Positions 10,163-18,445 of a stretch of 44,650 nt of DNA are shown in pieces; positions within the stretch are counted from its first letter, which is position 1, and every line of letters begins with the position of its first letter. This stretch comes from Chloroflexota bacterium (GTDB lineage: Bacteria; Chloroflexota; Anaerolineae; Anaerolineales; UBA11579), in assembly GCA_023485685.1 (NCBI GenBank), contig JAMCZK010000044.1, positions 1 to 44,650 on the forward strand. Reading direction: 5' to 3'. The position numbers were made by a program, and so were the translations under genes. The notes beneath the pieces are model-generated. The model saw only the letters and a program-made list of their open reading frames with translations. It made no database searches and had not been told where the DNA came from.

Positions 10163-10178
10163 GGTTTCACGTGAAACA
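10163..10178. promoter_or_regulatory. parS-like site 1
   Basis: GGTTTCACGTGAAACA; 15/16 to the consensus TGTTTCACGTGAAACA, perfect 14-bp palindrome. Confidence 0.8.
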
Positions 10179-10192
10179 CCGAAAGGAGTGCA

Positions 10193-12154
10193 TTGAAGCA
10201 GACTTGTGTTGATACTCGGCGAATCATCCTATTCATACTATTCGCCTTTGGCATCGCCTGGGCGTTTGGACTGTGGGTCTACCTAACAGGAGGGATCGTT
10301 AACAGTCCGGAGCTTCTTCAGGGAACCGGTATCACGCTTGCCGTAGCCCTGATCGCCTTGGGCTACATGTGGGCGCCGGCGCTAGCCAATATTCTCACCC
10401 GCACGATCACTAAAGAAGGTTGGAAAGACGCGGGCCTCCGTCCGCAAATCAGGAAGGGATGGGGGGCCTGGGTCGCCGCCTGGTTCTCGCCTGCTATCTT
10501 GACCTTCCTTGGTGTACTGGTTTATTTCGCTGCCTTTCGCGATCAATTCGACCCGGAGCTTGGCGCCCTGCGCCAGATGATGCAAGCTGTGGAAGCGCAG
10601 GCGGGGGAGGCCATTCCTTTCAGCCTATGGACCCTGGTGCTGCTCCAACTCGGCGTTGGGCTACTCGTCGCTCCGTTGATCAACAGCTTCTTTACCTTCG
10701 GGGAGGAACTCGGCTGGCGAGGTTATTTGCAACCCAAACTTATGGTACTGGGCTATCGGAAAGCTCTATTACTAACGGGTGTCATCTGGGGCATCTGGCA
10801 TTGGCCTGTGATCGCCATGGGCCACAATTTCGGCTTTGATTATTGGGGTGCCCCGTGGACCGGCTTCCTGATGATGACTTGGTTCACCATAACCGCGGGC
10901 ACCATCATCGGCTGGCTAGCCTTACGCGGCCAGAGCGTTTGGCCGGCGGTCATTGCCCACGCGGCCACCAACGGCATTGCCGGGGCCGGCCTTTTATTTC
11001 TTCGAGCGGACGCGCAAGTCAATACCTTGCTAGGCCCGGCGCCTGTTGGCCTGACCGCCAATATCCCCTGGGCGCTGCTGGCAGTTTACCTGCTTTGGAA
11101 AGGCGAGCCTCGGCAACAAGATGTTTCACGTGAAACTACTGTTGCGAGACAGGCCTATTCGCTCCGCTCAGGGCAGGCTCCGCCCGGCGAAGCAAACTCT
11201 ACCCCTGCCAGCCAGGCGCCGAAAAGCGCGATGATTTATGCCCACGGACTCGGCAAGGATTTCGGGAAAGTGAAGGCGGTGGAAGGGCTGGATCTCGAAA
11301 TCCCGGCTGGCGAGGTATTTGGCCTGCTGGGACCCAACGGGGCCGGCAAGACAACTACCATCCGCATGCTCAGCGCACTGATCGCGCCGAGCGCTGGGGA
11401 AGCCTGGGTCGCCGGTCACCGAGTGGGCGAAGCCGACGATCAAATCCGCCGCAATGTAGGCATCCTCACCGAGACGCCCGGGCTCTATGAGCAACTTAGC
11501 GCCGAACGCAACTTGGCCTTCTTCGCCCAGATGTATGATGTTCAAGGCGTAGCGAAGCAAGTGGAGCGTTACCTTCGGATGCTGGGCCTTTGGGGCCGGC
11601 GAAGCGAAGCCGCGGGCACCTTCTCTAAAGGAATGCGGCAGAAGCTGGCTATCGCTCGGGTTCTATTACATGAACCTGAGGTGCTCTTCCTGGACGAACC
11701 CACCAGCAGTCTGGACCCCGAATCCGCGCACTTGGTACGCGACTTCATTTCCGAATTGGGCAAGGAAGGGCGCACCATTATCCTGTGTACCCACAACCTG
11801 GACGAGGCCGACCGCCTCTGCGATCGGGTGGCGGTATTCAAGACGCGACTCTTGGCGGTGGACACACCGACCAACCTGCGGCGTAGGTTGTTTGGGCGCT
11901 CTGTGGTATTCCATTTGGCGGAGGTCAAGAATCAATTTGCGGCAGTCATGCGCCAAAAGGAATATGTTCTCCAGGCAGAAATGGTGGACAACAAATTGAT
12001 CGTCAAATTGGATGACCCGGAAAGGCGCAACCCTGAACTGGTGCGGGAGCTGATAGGTCTGGGAGCTCAAATCCAATTCGTCGGCGAGATGCGCCAAAGC
12101 CTGGAGGATGTGTATTTGCAATTGATGGGTTCGGAAAACGAGGTCCGGCAATGA
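10193..12154 (+). CDS. Fusion protein: N-terminal CPBP intramembrane metalloprotease + C-terminal ABC transporter ATPase
   Basis: Single 653-aa ORF. CPBP motifs EELGWRGYLQPKL, GVIWGIWHWP, HAATNGIAG; then GPNGAGKTTTIRML, FSKGMRQKLAIARVL, LFLDEPTSSLDP. Confidence 0.9.
   Translation: MKQTCVDTRRIILFILFAFGIAWAFGLWVYLTGGIVNSPELLQGTGITLAVALIALGYMWAPALANILTRTITKEGWKDAGLRPQIRKGWGAWVAAWFSPAILTFLGVLVYFAAFRDQFDPELGALRQMMQAVEAQAGEAIPFSLWTLVLLQLGVGLLVAPLINSFFTFGEELGWRGYLQPKLMVLGYRKALLLTGVIWGIWHWPVIAMGHNFGFDYWGAPWTGFLMMTWFTITAGTIIGWLALRGQSVWPAVIAHAATNGIAGAGLLFLRADAQVNTLLGPAPVGLTANIPWALLAVYLLWKGEPRQQDVSRETTVARQAYSLRSGQAPPGEANSTPASQAPKSAMIYAHGLGKDFGKVKAVEGLDLEIPAGEVFGLLGPNGAGKTTTIRMLSALIAPSAGEAWVAGHRVGEADDQIRRNVGILTETPGLYEQLSAERNLAFFAQMYDVQGVAKQVERYLRMLGLWGRRSEAAGTFSKGMRQKLAIARVLLHEPEVLFLDEPTSSLDPESAHLVRDFISELGKEGRTIILCTHNLDEADRLCDRVAVFKTRLLAVDTPTNLRRRLFGRSVVFHLAEVKNQFAAVMRQKEYVLQAEMVDNKLIVKLDDPERRNPELVRELIGLGAQIQFVGEMRQSLEDVYLQLMGSENEVRQ
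11122..11137. promoter_or_regulatory. parS-like site 2 (inside the fusion gene, in the interdomain linker)
   Basis: TGTTTCACGTGAAACT; 15/16 to the parS consensus. Confidence 0.8.
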
Positions 12155-12948
12155 GGAAGATTTGGGTACTGATACGCAAGGAATGGGACGAGGTCTTCAA
12201 GAACAAGATCGTCATTTTCAGCGTCAGCTTTATGCCGCTGATCTTTAGCGCCATCCCGTTGGGGATCTTGTTCAGTATGCGCGGCGCTGCCGATGTGAGC
12301 AGCATCACGGAGGAGTTCGGGGCCGCTTTCGGTCAATTGAAGACGCTTTGCGGCAGTCTGGAAGATCTGGAGTGCGCGCAATTCCTCTTGCTCCAGCAAT
12401 TCATGGTGCTGTTCCTGATGATGCCGGCCATCATACCCATCACGATTGCGTCGTACAGCATCGTCGGTGAGAAGAATACGCACACCCTGGAACCTTTGCT
12501 GGCCACGCCGATCACGACCGGCCAACTGCTGGCAGGCAAAGCGCTGGCAGCAGCCATTCCTGCGATTATTGCCAGCTTGGTGAGTTTTGTAATCTTTGCA
12601 ACGGGCACCTACTTACTGGCCGCAAGCCCTGCAGTAGCATTTCAGCTCTTCAGCCCGTTGTGGCTGATCGGCATTTTCGTGGTCGGGCCGCTGCTCTCGC
12701 TGGCAGGTGTCAGTCTGGCGGTGATGATTTCTTCGCGAGTCAACGAACCACGAGCTGCGGAGCAACTGGCGGCTCTGATCATCCTGCCTGTGATGGCAAT
12801 CTTCATCGGCCAACTGATGGGGGCGGTGATCGTCAATCAGACTTTCTTACTCTTGCTTGCAGGAGCCCTAGTCTTGATCGACGCGGCGCTATTGTATTTC
12901 GCCACGCAGCTTTTCCAACGAGAAAATATTCTCACGCGCTGGAAATAA
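12151..12948 (+). CDS. ABC-2 type transporter permease (NatB-like)
   Basis: MRKIWVLIRKEWDEVFKNKIVIFSVSFMPLIF...IASYSIVGEKNTHTLEPLLATPITTGQLLAGKALAA; 4-bp overlap with the ATPase. Confidence 0.93.
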   Translation: MRKIWVLIRKEWDEVFKNKIVIFSVSFMPLIFSAIPLGILFSMRGAADVSSITEEFGAAFGQLKTLCGSLEDLECAQFLLLQQFMVLFLMMPAIIPITIASYSIVGEKNTHTLEPLLATPITTGQLLAGKALAAAIPAIIASLVSFVIFATGTYLLAASPAVAFQLFSPLWLIGIFVVGPLLSLAGVSLAVMISSRVNEPRAAEQLAALIILPVMAIFIGQLMGAVIVNQTFLLLLAGALVLIDAALLYFATQLFQRENILTRWK

Positions 12949-12991
12949 CCTCGTAAACGGGCGCATAACTGACCAGTTCACAAGGATTGGA

Positions 12992-13723
12992 ATGAAAATT
13001 CTTTGGAAGTTTTTGCCGGCCTTTTTAATTGCTTTAGCGGCTGCACAAAACGCATCGGCGCAGGGCGAGTTACACCTCAGTCTCAATCGTGATTTCGGTT
13101 ATGGCGGATTCGACAATAAGATCGAAGGGCTTTTCAGCCTTGAAGTCCAAGGCCCTGAAGATCTGATGAAAGTGGATTTCTACATCGACGAGAAAATTAT
13201 GGCCTCTATTGATGAAGCGCCATTCCAGGTTCAATTCTCGACGAACGACTACGCGCCGGGCGAGCATCGCCTTTACGCGATCGGTTTCACCGCGTCCGGC
13301 GCGCAATTGCGCTCGAATGAGATCACGCGTGTGTTTATAACCAAAGAAGAATCGCGCCACGCGGTGATGGGAATCATTGTCCCCATGGTTGGCATCATCC
13401 TTCTGTTGATGTTAGCCGCAGCCGGCATTCCAGCGCTGCTTGGGCGCAAGGAGAAAGTGGGCGAATACGGCATCCATGGCGGCACCGTATGTCCGAAATG
13501 CGGGCTGCCGTTTTCATTGAAGGTCCCGGGAATCAACTGGTTCAGTGGGAAATGGCAGCGCTGCCCGCATTGTGGCAAGTGGTCGGTGGTGAAACGCGTC
13601 AGCCCCGAAGGGTTGGCGGCGGCCGAAGCTCGTTACCGCGGGGAGGAGACAAACCATGCCACCACCGAAAAGAAGGAGCAGCGGATTCGTCGTCAAATAG
13701 ACGATAGTCGATATGAGAAATAG
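12992..13723 (+). CDS. Secreted/membrane protein with Ig-like domain, TM segment and C-terminal zinc ribbon
   Basis: Signal peptide MKILWKFLPAFLIALAAAQNASA; TM GIIVPMVGIILLLMLAAAGIPALL; CPKCGLPF...CPHCGKW. Confidence 0.7.
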   Translation: MKILWKFLPAFLIALAAAQNASAQGELHLSLNRDFGYGGFDNKIEGLFSLEVQGPEDLMKVDFYIDEKIMASIDEAPFQVQFSTNDYAPGEHRLYAIGFTASGAQLRSNEITRVFITKEESRHAVMGIIVPMVGIILLLMLAAAGIPALLGRKEKVGEYGIHGGTVCPKCGLPFSLKVPGINWFSGKWQRCPHCGKWSVVKRVSPEGLAAAEARYRGEETNHATTEKKEQRIRRQIDDSRYEK

Positions 13724-13790
13724 CGTGGGTGGACGAGTACTTTAGATCACAGTTTGTTGTACACTTTTTTCGCATAAAATTCACGGGACT

Positions 13791-14814
13791 ATGCCTAAAT
13801 CGCCAAATTCCTCAATAGGCACTTCTAAGCGCTGGCTACCAATATTGCGCATTGCCTGGGTTTTAGTTTTTCTATTTGCCATCGTTCTTGGCGCGGTCAG
13901 TTGGTCGATTGTTTACGGTCGCGCCGTAGGCCAGTGCGAGAGTATATTGTGTCAGGAAGCTCTCCAATTGGAGGACACAGAAACAAGCCTCCCAATCTAT
14001 CAATCCCTTGGACTTTCTCTCGGCGCTTCAATGGCTGTACAAATTGGAATTGAAGCCCTTGCCATGCTTCCGTACTTCCTTGCTGCACTGATACTGTTCG
14101 GACGTCGATTTAATGAGCGCGTAGGCGTTTTGGGACATTGAAGTTGTCATTAACCGCGCCCTGATCTATGGTTCTTTATCGGCCATCCTGGCGGGCATTT
14201 TTGCAGCCTCAATTGCCTTGATCAACCTGGCCGCTCGAGATTTCTTTGGCACCGAATCCACGGCTACCGCCGCAGTGGTATCGGCGCTCTTTATTGCCAC
14301 CATATTTCAACCTTTGCGCGCCGGGATAGAAGCCTGGGTCAACAAACGCTTCTTCCCCGACAACATCAACTTGTCCAAGGAATTCATCGAATTCACACCC
14401 GAGGTGCGCAGCGTGATCGGTCTCAAGGATTTGTTGCCAGTGCTTGCCGCCAAGACGGCAGAACTCCTGGGCGTCCAGCATGCAGCTATTTTGCTAGCTG
14501 ATCAGAAGGGCTCTTTCCGGCGCGCCAGGGCCCACCCGACAGCGTCGGCCAGCACGGGGAAGTTCAAGCCCGACAAAGCCGTGCATGCGGAGCTCGCCAA
14601 GGGACGAGCGGTTTCCAAAGGTAACCAACAGGGTCTCTGGGTGCCGCTTTATCTGAAGCGATTGCACAAACACGATGTGATTGGAATCTTGGATATTGGC
14701 CCCCGGAAAAACAAGACGGGGTTTTCGAGCGATGACAAAAAGGCGTTGAGCAACCTCGGGGTTGAGATAGGCACTTCGATCTACACCGCGCAACTGCGCG
14801 CCAAGAAATCCTAG
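13791..14814 (+). pseudogene. Remnant of a multi-TM + GAF sensor-type protein, broken by internal deletion and frame change
   Basis: N-terminal piece 13791-14141 (frame 3) ends LFGRRFNERVGVLGH*. The frame-1 continuation begins just after TAG (14122-14124) with FWDIEVVINRALIYGSLSAILAGIFAASIALINLAARDFFG...IFQPLRAGIEAWVNKRFF and a GAF-like region to 14814. Confidence 0.65.
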
Positions 14815-15461
14815 CTGGACTTGGGCACCTCCAACGTCATCCGCGTCTGCCGCGGGAGTTCGGTGAGCCGCGTCCGGATTTGCTGCTCGACGAAGCCCCG
14901 GTCTTCAGCGCTGCTGACGATGTTCAGGCTGTTGGTATCGACGCGCAACACGGGCACACCCTGGAAATACTTATCGAAAAAATCTTCGTAGGCCTGATTC
15001 AGCGTGTCGATATAGGTCTCTTCCATGTTACGCTCGTAGGGGCGGTCACGCATGGCGATGCGTTCCATCAGGATTTTCGTATCCGCACTCAGATAGACCA
15101 CCAGATCCGGACGGGGGATTTTTTCCGCCAGCGCGTCGTGTACGTTGTAATACATATCCAGCTCGTCCCCTTCCAGATTGATGCGCGCAAACAAGGCGTC
15201 TTTGGCGAAGGTGTAATCGGTGATCAGGTTCTTGCCGCGGGCAAGGACCTCGGGGACAGAACGGTTTTGCTGGTGGTACCGGCTGAGCAGGAAAAAGATC
15301 TGGGTTTGGAAAGCGTAGCGGGCCCGATCTTCGTAGAACTTGGTAAGGAAGGGGTTTTCTTCGAAGACCTCAAGCAAAAGCTCGGCCTGAAAATTCTCCT
15401 GCAGTAAACGCGCCAACGTAGTTTTGCCGACGCCGATGACACCCTCGATCGAGATGTACAT
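14811..15461 (-). CDS. Deoxynucleoside kinase
   Basis: MYISIEGVIGVGKTTLARLL, ERIAMRDRPYERNMEETYIDTLNQAYEDFF; start at MYIS preferred over 15506. Confidence 0.93.
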   Translation of the reverse strand: MYISIEGVIGVGKTTLARLLQENFQAELLLEVFEENPFLTKFYEDRARYAFQTQIFFLLSRYHQQNRSVPEVLARGKNLITDYTFAKDALFARINLEGDELDMYYNVHDALAEKIPRPDLVVYLSADTKILMERIAMRDRPYERNMEETYIDTLNQAYEDFFDKYFQGVPVLRVDTNSLNIVSSAEDRGFVEQQIRTRLTELPRQTRMTLEVPKSS

Positions 15462-15593
15462 AAATTTAGGATACCACGAGAAAATCGATGAGAATTCACG
15501 AATCATTCGTTATAGTAATTAGTAAATAGTAATTGGAGCGCAAATAATGACCCAATGCTATAGTTACTTCAGCTAACCTAAGTGAGGTTTGCC

Positions 15594-16454
15594 ATGATTA
15601 AACGCGTACTTTTTATTTTGCTCGCGCTAAGCCTTGCGCAGGCGGCGTGCACCGTCAGCCTTTTCGCCGCGCCGACGCCGACCGCCACGGAGATCGTGCT
15701 GCCGACGGATACACCCACTTTGGCCGCGACTGCCACCTCTACGTCGACACCGGCGCCGAGCGCTACTCCCAGCCAGACCCCAGAATCCAGCGAGACTCCC
15801 GAGCCTAGCGAGACACCGGAAGATACTGCCACTCCCACCGAGCCGCCCTTCGACCCGTCTGCTCAATACGGTGCTCCCACGCTGTTTGACAGTATGGACA
15901 CCGACAAGAACTGGGCCAGCGTTGGCGGCGGGTTGCCAGACAACGAGTTCATCCGGTTGGCGCTGGGCGGCGGAAACCTACATGTAACCGGAAAGCAGGC
16001 GGATTTCGATACCTGGTGGTACACCGCCTCGGCACCGAGTGATTTCTTTATCCAGATCAAAGTAAACAGCGGCAACTGCAGCGGCAAGCAACAATATGGT
16101 CTGATCGTACGCGGCCCGGCCTCTGCTGGAGCTGGGGCTCGTGGGTATATCTACACGTTCTCGTGCGACGGGTTCTACCGCCTGGATCGTCTGGACACCA
16201 CTGCTCCATTCACCAAGGTCGAATTGGTCGGCTGGACCAAATCCGATTTCATCAACTCTGGTGACAACGAGACCAATGTCCTGGGTATCCGAATGGTGGG
16301 CGAAGACATCACGCTGTACGCCAACGGTTTCGAGGTCGAGGACCTGGATGATGGCAAGTTTGCCTCCGGGCGGTTTGGACTATTCGTGAATGCCGGCTCC
16401 CCGGGCAATTACACTTTCAATGTGGACGAGCTGTCGTACTGGGATTTGGATTAG
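15594..16454 (+). CDS. Secreted lipoprotein-like protein with Thr/Pro/Glu-rich linker and LamG/DUF1080-like domain
   Basis: MIKRVLFILLALSLAQAAC signal; TPSATPSQTPESSETPEPSETPEDTATPTEP linker; DDLDDGKFASGRFGLFVN-type C-terminal module. Confidence 0.8.
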   Translation: MIKRVLFILLALSLAQAACTVSLFAAPTPTATEIVLPTDTPTLAATATSTSTPAPSATPSQTPESSETPEPSETPEDTATPTEPPFDPSAQYGAPTLFDSMDTDKNWASVGGGLPDNEFIRLALGGGNLHVTGKQADFDTWWYTASAPSDFFIQIKVNSGNCSGKQQYGLIVRGPASAGAGARGYIYTFSCDGFYRLDRLDTTAPFTKVELVGWTKSDFINSGDNETNVLGIRMVGEDITLYANGFEVEDLDDGKFASGRFGLFVNAGSPGNYTFNVDELSYWDLD

Positions 16455-16525
16455 AAGGCCAGTGAATAGTGGACAGGGATAAGTGAACAGGAAAAACCCA
16501 AATCATTGAACTTTCCTTTTATTAC

Positions 16526-16559
16526 AACGAGCGTACAATGTGCGCTCGTTTTGTTTTTC
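16526..16559 (+). terminator. Rho-independent terminator
   Basis: AACGAGCG-tacaatgtg-CGCTCGTT followed by TTGTTTTTCTT. Confidence 0.8.
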
Positions 16560-16599
16560 TTGATAACGAAATCCATTGTGTGTTCCCCTATTCAGTGTT

Positions 16600-16662
16600 G
16601 GAGATTGCTTCGTCGGACTGCGCCGCTAAAAACGGCGCAATACGTCCTCCTCGTAATGACGG
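16600..16662. repeat. Dispersed repeat of the 'GGAGATTGCTTCGTCG...TCGTAATGACGG' type, copy A
   Basis: GGAGATTGCTTCGTCGGACTGCGCCGCTAAAAACGGCGCAATACGTCCTCCTCGTAATGACGG; related copies at 27797 and 30871. Confidence 0.75.
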
Positions 16663-16663
16663 A

Positions 16664-18445
16664 TTAAGAAAGTTTCTCCAGCTCCTCAAGCATGTTGGCG
16701 ACGACGTTGTAGCCACCCTGCCAGAATTCCGCATCGCGCATATCGATGCCGGCGCGAGTAAGAATCTCGTCGGGAGATTTGGAGCCGCCCGCGGAGAGCA
16801 GTTCCAGATAGCGCGGTTTGAAGGCATTGCCTTCTTTCTTGTATTGCTCATAGAGCGCGAAGACCAACAGTTGGCCGAACGCGTAGGCGTATACATAGAA
16901 GGGGTAATAGTAAATGTGCGGAATGGAAACCCACTCCCATTTGAATTCTTCGGCGAGATCCAGTGAGTCGCCAAATTGATCCTGCAGATTTTTCATGTAA
17001 GCGCCGGAGAGTTCGTCCACGGAAGCGCCTTTGTTGACCAGTTCATGCGCCTGGCGCTCGAAGAGCGCGAAGTAGACCTGGCGCATGATGGTGGCATAGG
17101 CATCGTCCACTTTGGAGAAGAGGATATCGCGGCGCACCGCTTGATCTTTCTCCTCGGCGAGCAGGCGATCGACCAGCAGCATTTCGCCAAAGGTGGAGGC
17201 GGTCTCCGCAAGAGGCAGCGAGGAGTGATAAGTGAAGACGTTGTGTTTCTCCGCCAGCATGGCGTGGATGGCGTGGCCAAATTCGTGGGCCAGCGTAGAC
17301 ACGTCGCGTGCCGAGCCGGTGTAGTTGAGCAGCACCCAGGGCGCCAGCGATGGATCACCAGAAGAGCAGAAGGCACCGGAGCGCTTGCCTTTGCGCGATT
17401 CGCTATCGACGTGGTTGGCTTCAAAAACTCTGCGTGAAAGTTTTTCCAGCTTCGGATCGAAGTTACGGTAGCAATCCAGCGTCATTTGCACGGCTTGCTC
17501 GTAGGGATATTCCTTATTGGAAGCGGCCACGGGCGCGTAAATGTCGTAGCGGCGGAGTTTCTCCATGCCCAGCAGCTTGGCCTTCATCTTGAAGAAACGC
17601 TGGAAGATACGCGCGTTCTCTTGGGAGACGCCGAGCAAGGTGTCCACCACTTCGTTGGGGACGTCGTTGCCTAAATTCCGAACCGCTATAGCGGTTCGGA
17701 ATTTTCGCATGCTCAGGTTCTCGTTGTGCCAATCGCGGGTCAGCGTCTGATACATCTGCCCCAGAATAGGGCAGTCATTCCCATACACGCGGTAAAGCTC
17801 CTGGTACGCCGCGGCGCGGTGGTCTGGATTGGGGCTGTAGACCAGCTTCATCAAATCGGCGCGGGTGTAATCCTTGGTCTCACCGTGGATGGTCACTTTG
17901 AAGACATAGCGATTGGTGATAGAGCTATACAAGGTCTGAATGGCCTTAGCGCCAGTGACGTCTTTGAGGTTGATGATCTTTTCTTCGGGCTCGGCCAGCG
18001 TATAAGGCTTGAAGTTGCGCATCTGGCGCAGCCAGTATTGGTATTCACCGCTGCCCTTCATCAGGCGAGCGGCGTTCTTGTTGTCGAGGTCCTTCCACCA
18101 GAGGCTGAAGAACAGGGTGCGATTTTGGTGCTCCGCCATGAGTTGCTCGATCTTTGCCTGGAAGGTCTGCGCCGCCTGATTTTGTGTATCTTCGCTATAC
18201 CAGAGACCGGCGAACTGGTCGATTTTGACGGCTAATCGAGTTTGGGCTTCCAACTGGTTCAAAATGGCGAGGAAGTCCTTTTTTGAGATGGTCTTCTTCA
18301 GTTTTTTGCGCTGTTTTTCGAAGGAGGCGACGAGGGTATCTAGTTTTTTCAATGCCGCTTTCATCTCCTTGCTCTCGTGACCTGGGAAAAGGTCTGCGAG
18401 GCTCCAGCGGCTGAGTTGGTAGGTCTTAGTCTTTGGTTCGGGCAT
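16664..18445 (-). CDS. pepF: Oligoendopeptidase F family (M3) peptidase
   Basis: STLAHEFGHAIHAMLAEKHNVFTYHSSLPLAETASTFGEML zinc motif; full-length ORF. Confidence 0.95.
   Translation of the reverse strand: MPEPKTKTYQLSRWSLADLFPGHESKEMKAALKKLDTLVASFEKQRKKLKKTISKKDFLAILNQLEAQTRLAVKIDQFAGLWYSEDTQNQAAQTFQAKIEQLMAEHQNRTLFFSLWWKDLDNKNAARLMKGSGEYQYWLRQMRNFKPYTLAEPEEKIINLKDVTGAKAIQTLYSSITNRYVFKVTIHGETKDYTRADLMKLVYSPNPDHRAAAYQELYRVYGNDCPILGQMYQTLTRDWHNENLSMRKFRTAIAVRNLGNDVPNEVVDTLLGVSQENARIFQRFFKMKAKLLGMEKLRRYDIYAPVAASNKEYPYEQAVQMTLDCYRNFDPKLEKLSRRVFEANHVDSESRKGKRSGAFCSSGDPSLAPWVLLNYTGSARDVSTLAHEFGHAIHAMLAEKHNVFTYHSSLPLAETASTFGEMLLVDRLLAEEKDQAVRRDILFSKVDDAYATIMRQVYFALFERQAHELVNKGASVDELSGAYMKNLQDQFGDSLDLAEEFKWEWVSIPHIYYYPFYVYAYAFGQLLVFALYEQYKKEGNAFKPRYLELLSAGGSKSPDEILTRAGIDMRDAEFWQGGYNVVANMLEELEKLS
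17673..17704. repeat. Perfect 32-bp palindrome within pepF
   Basis: AAATTCCGAACCGCTA|TAGCGGTTCGGAATTT. Confidence 0.98.
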
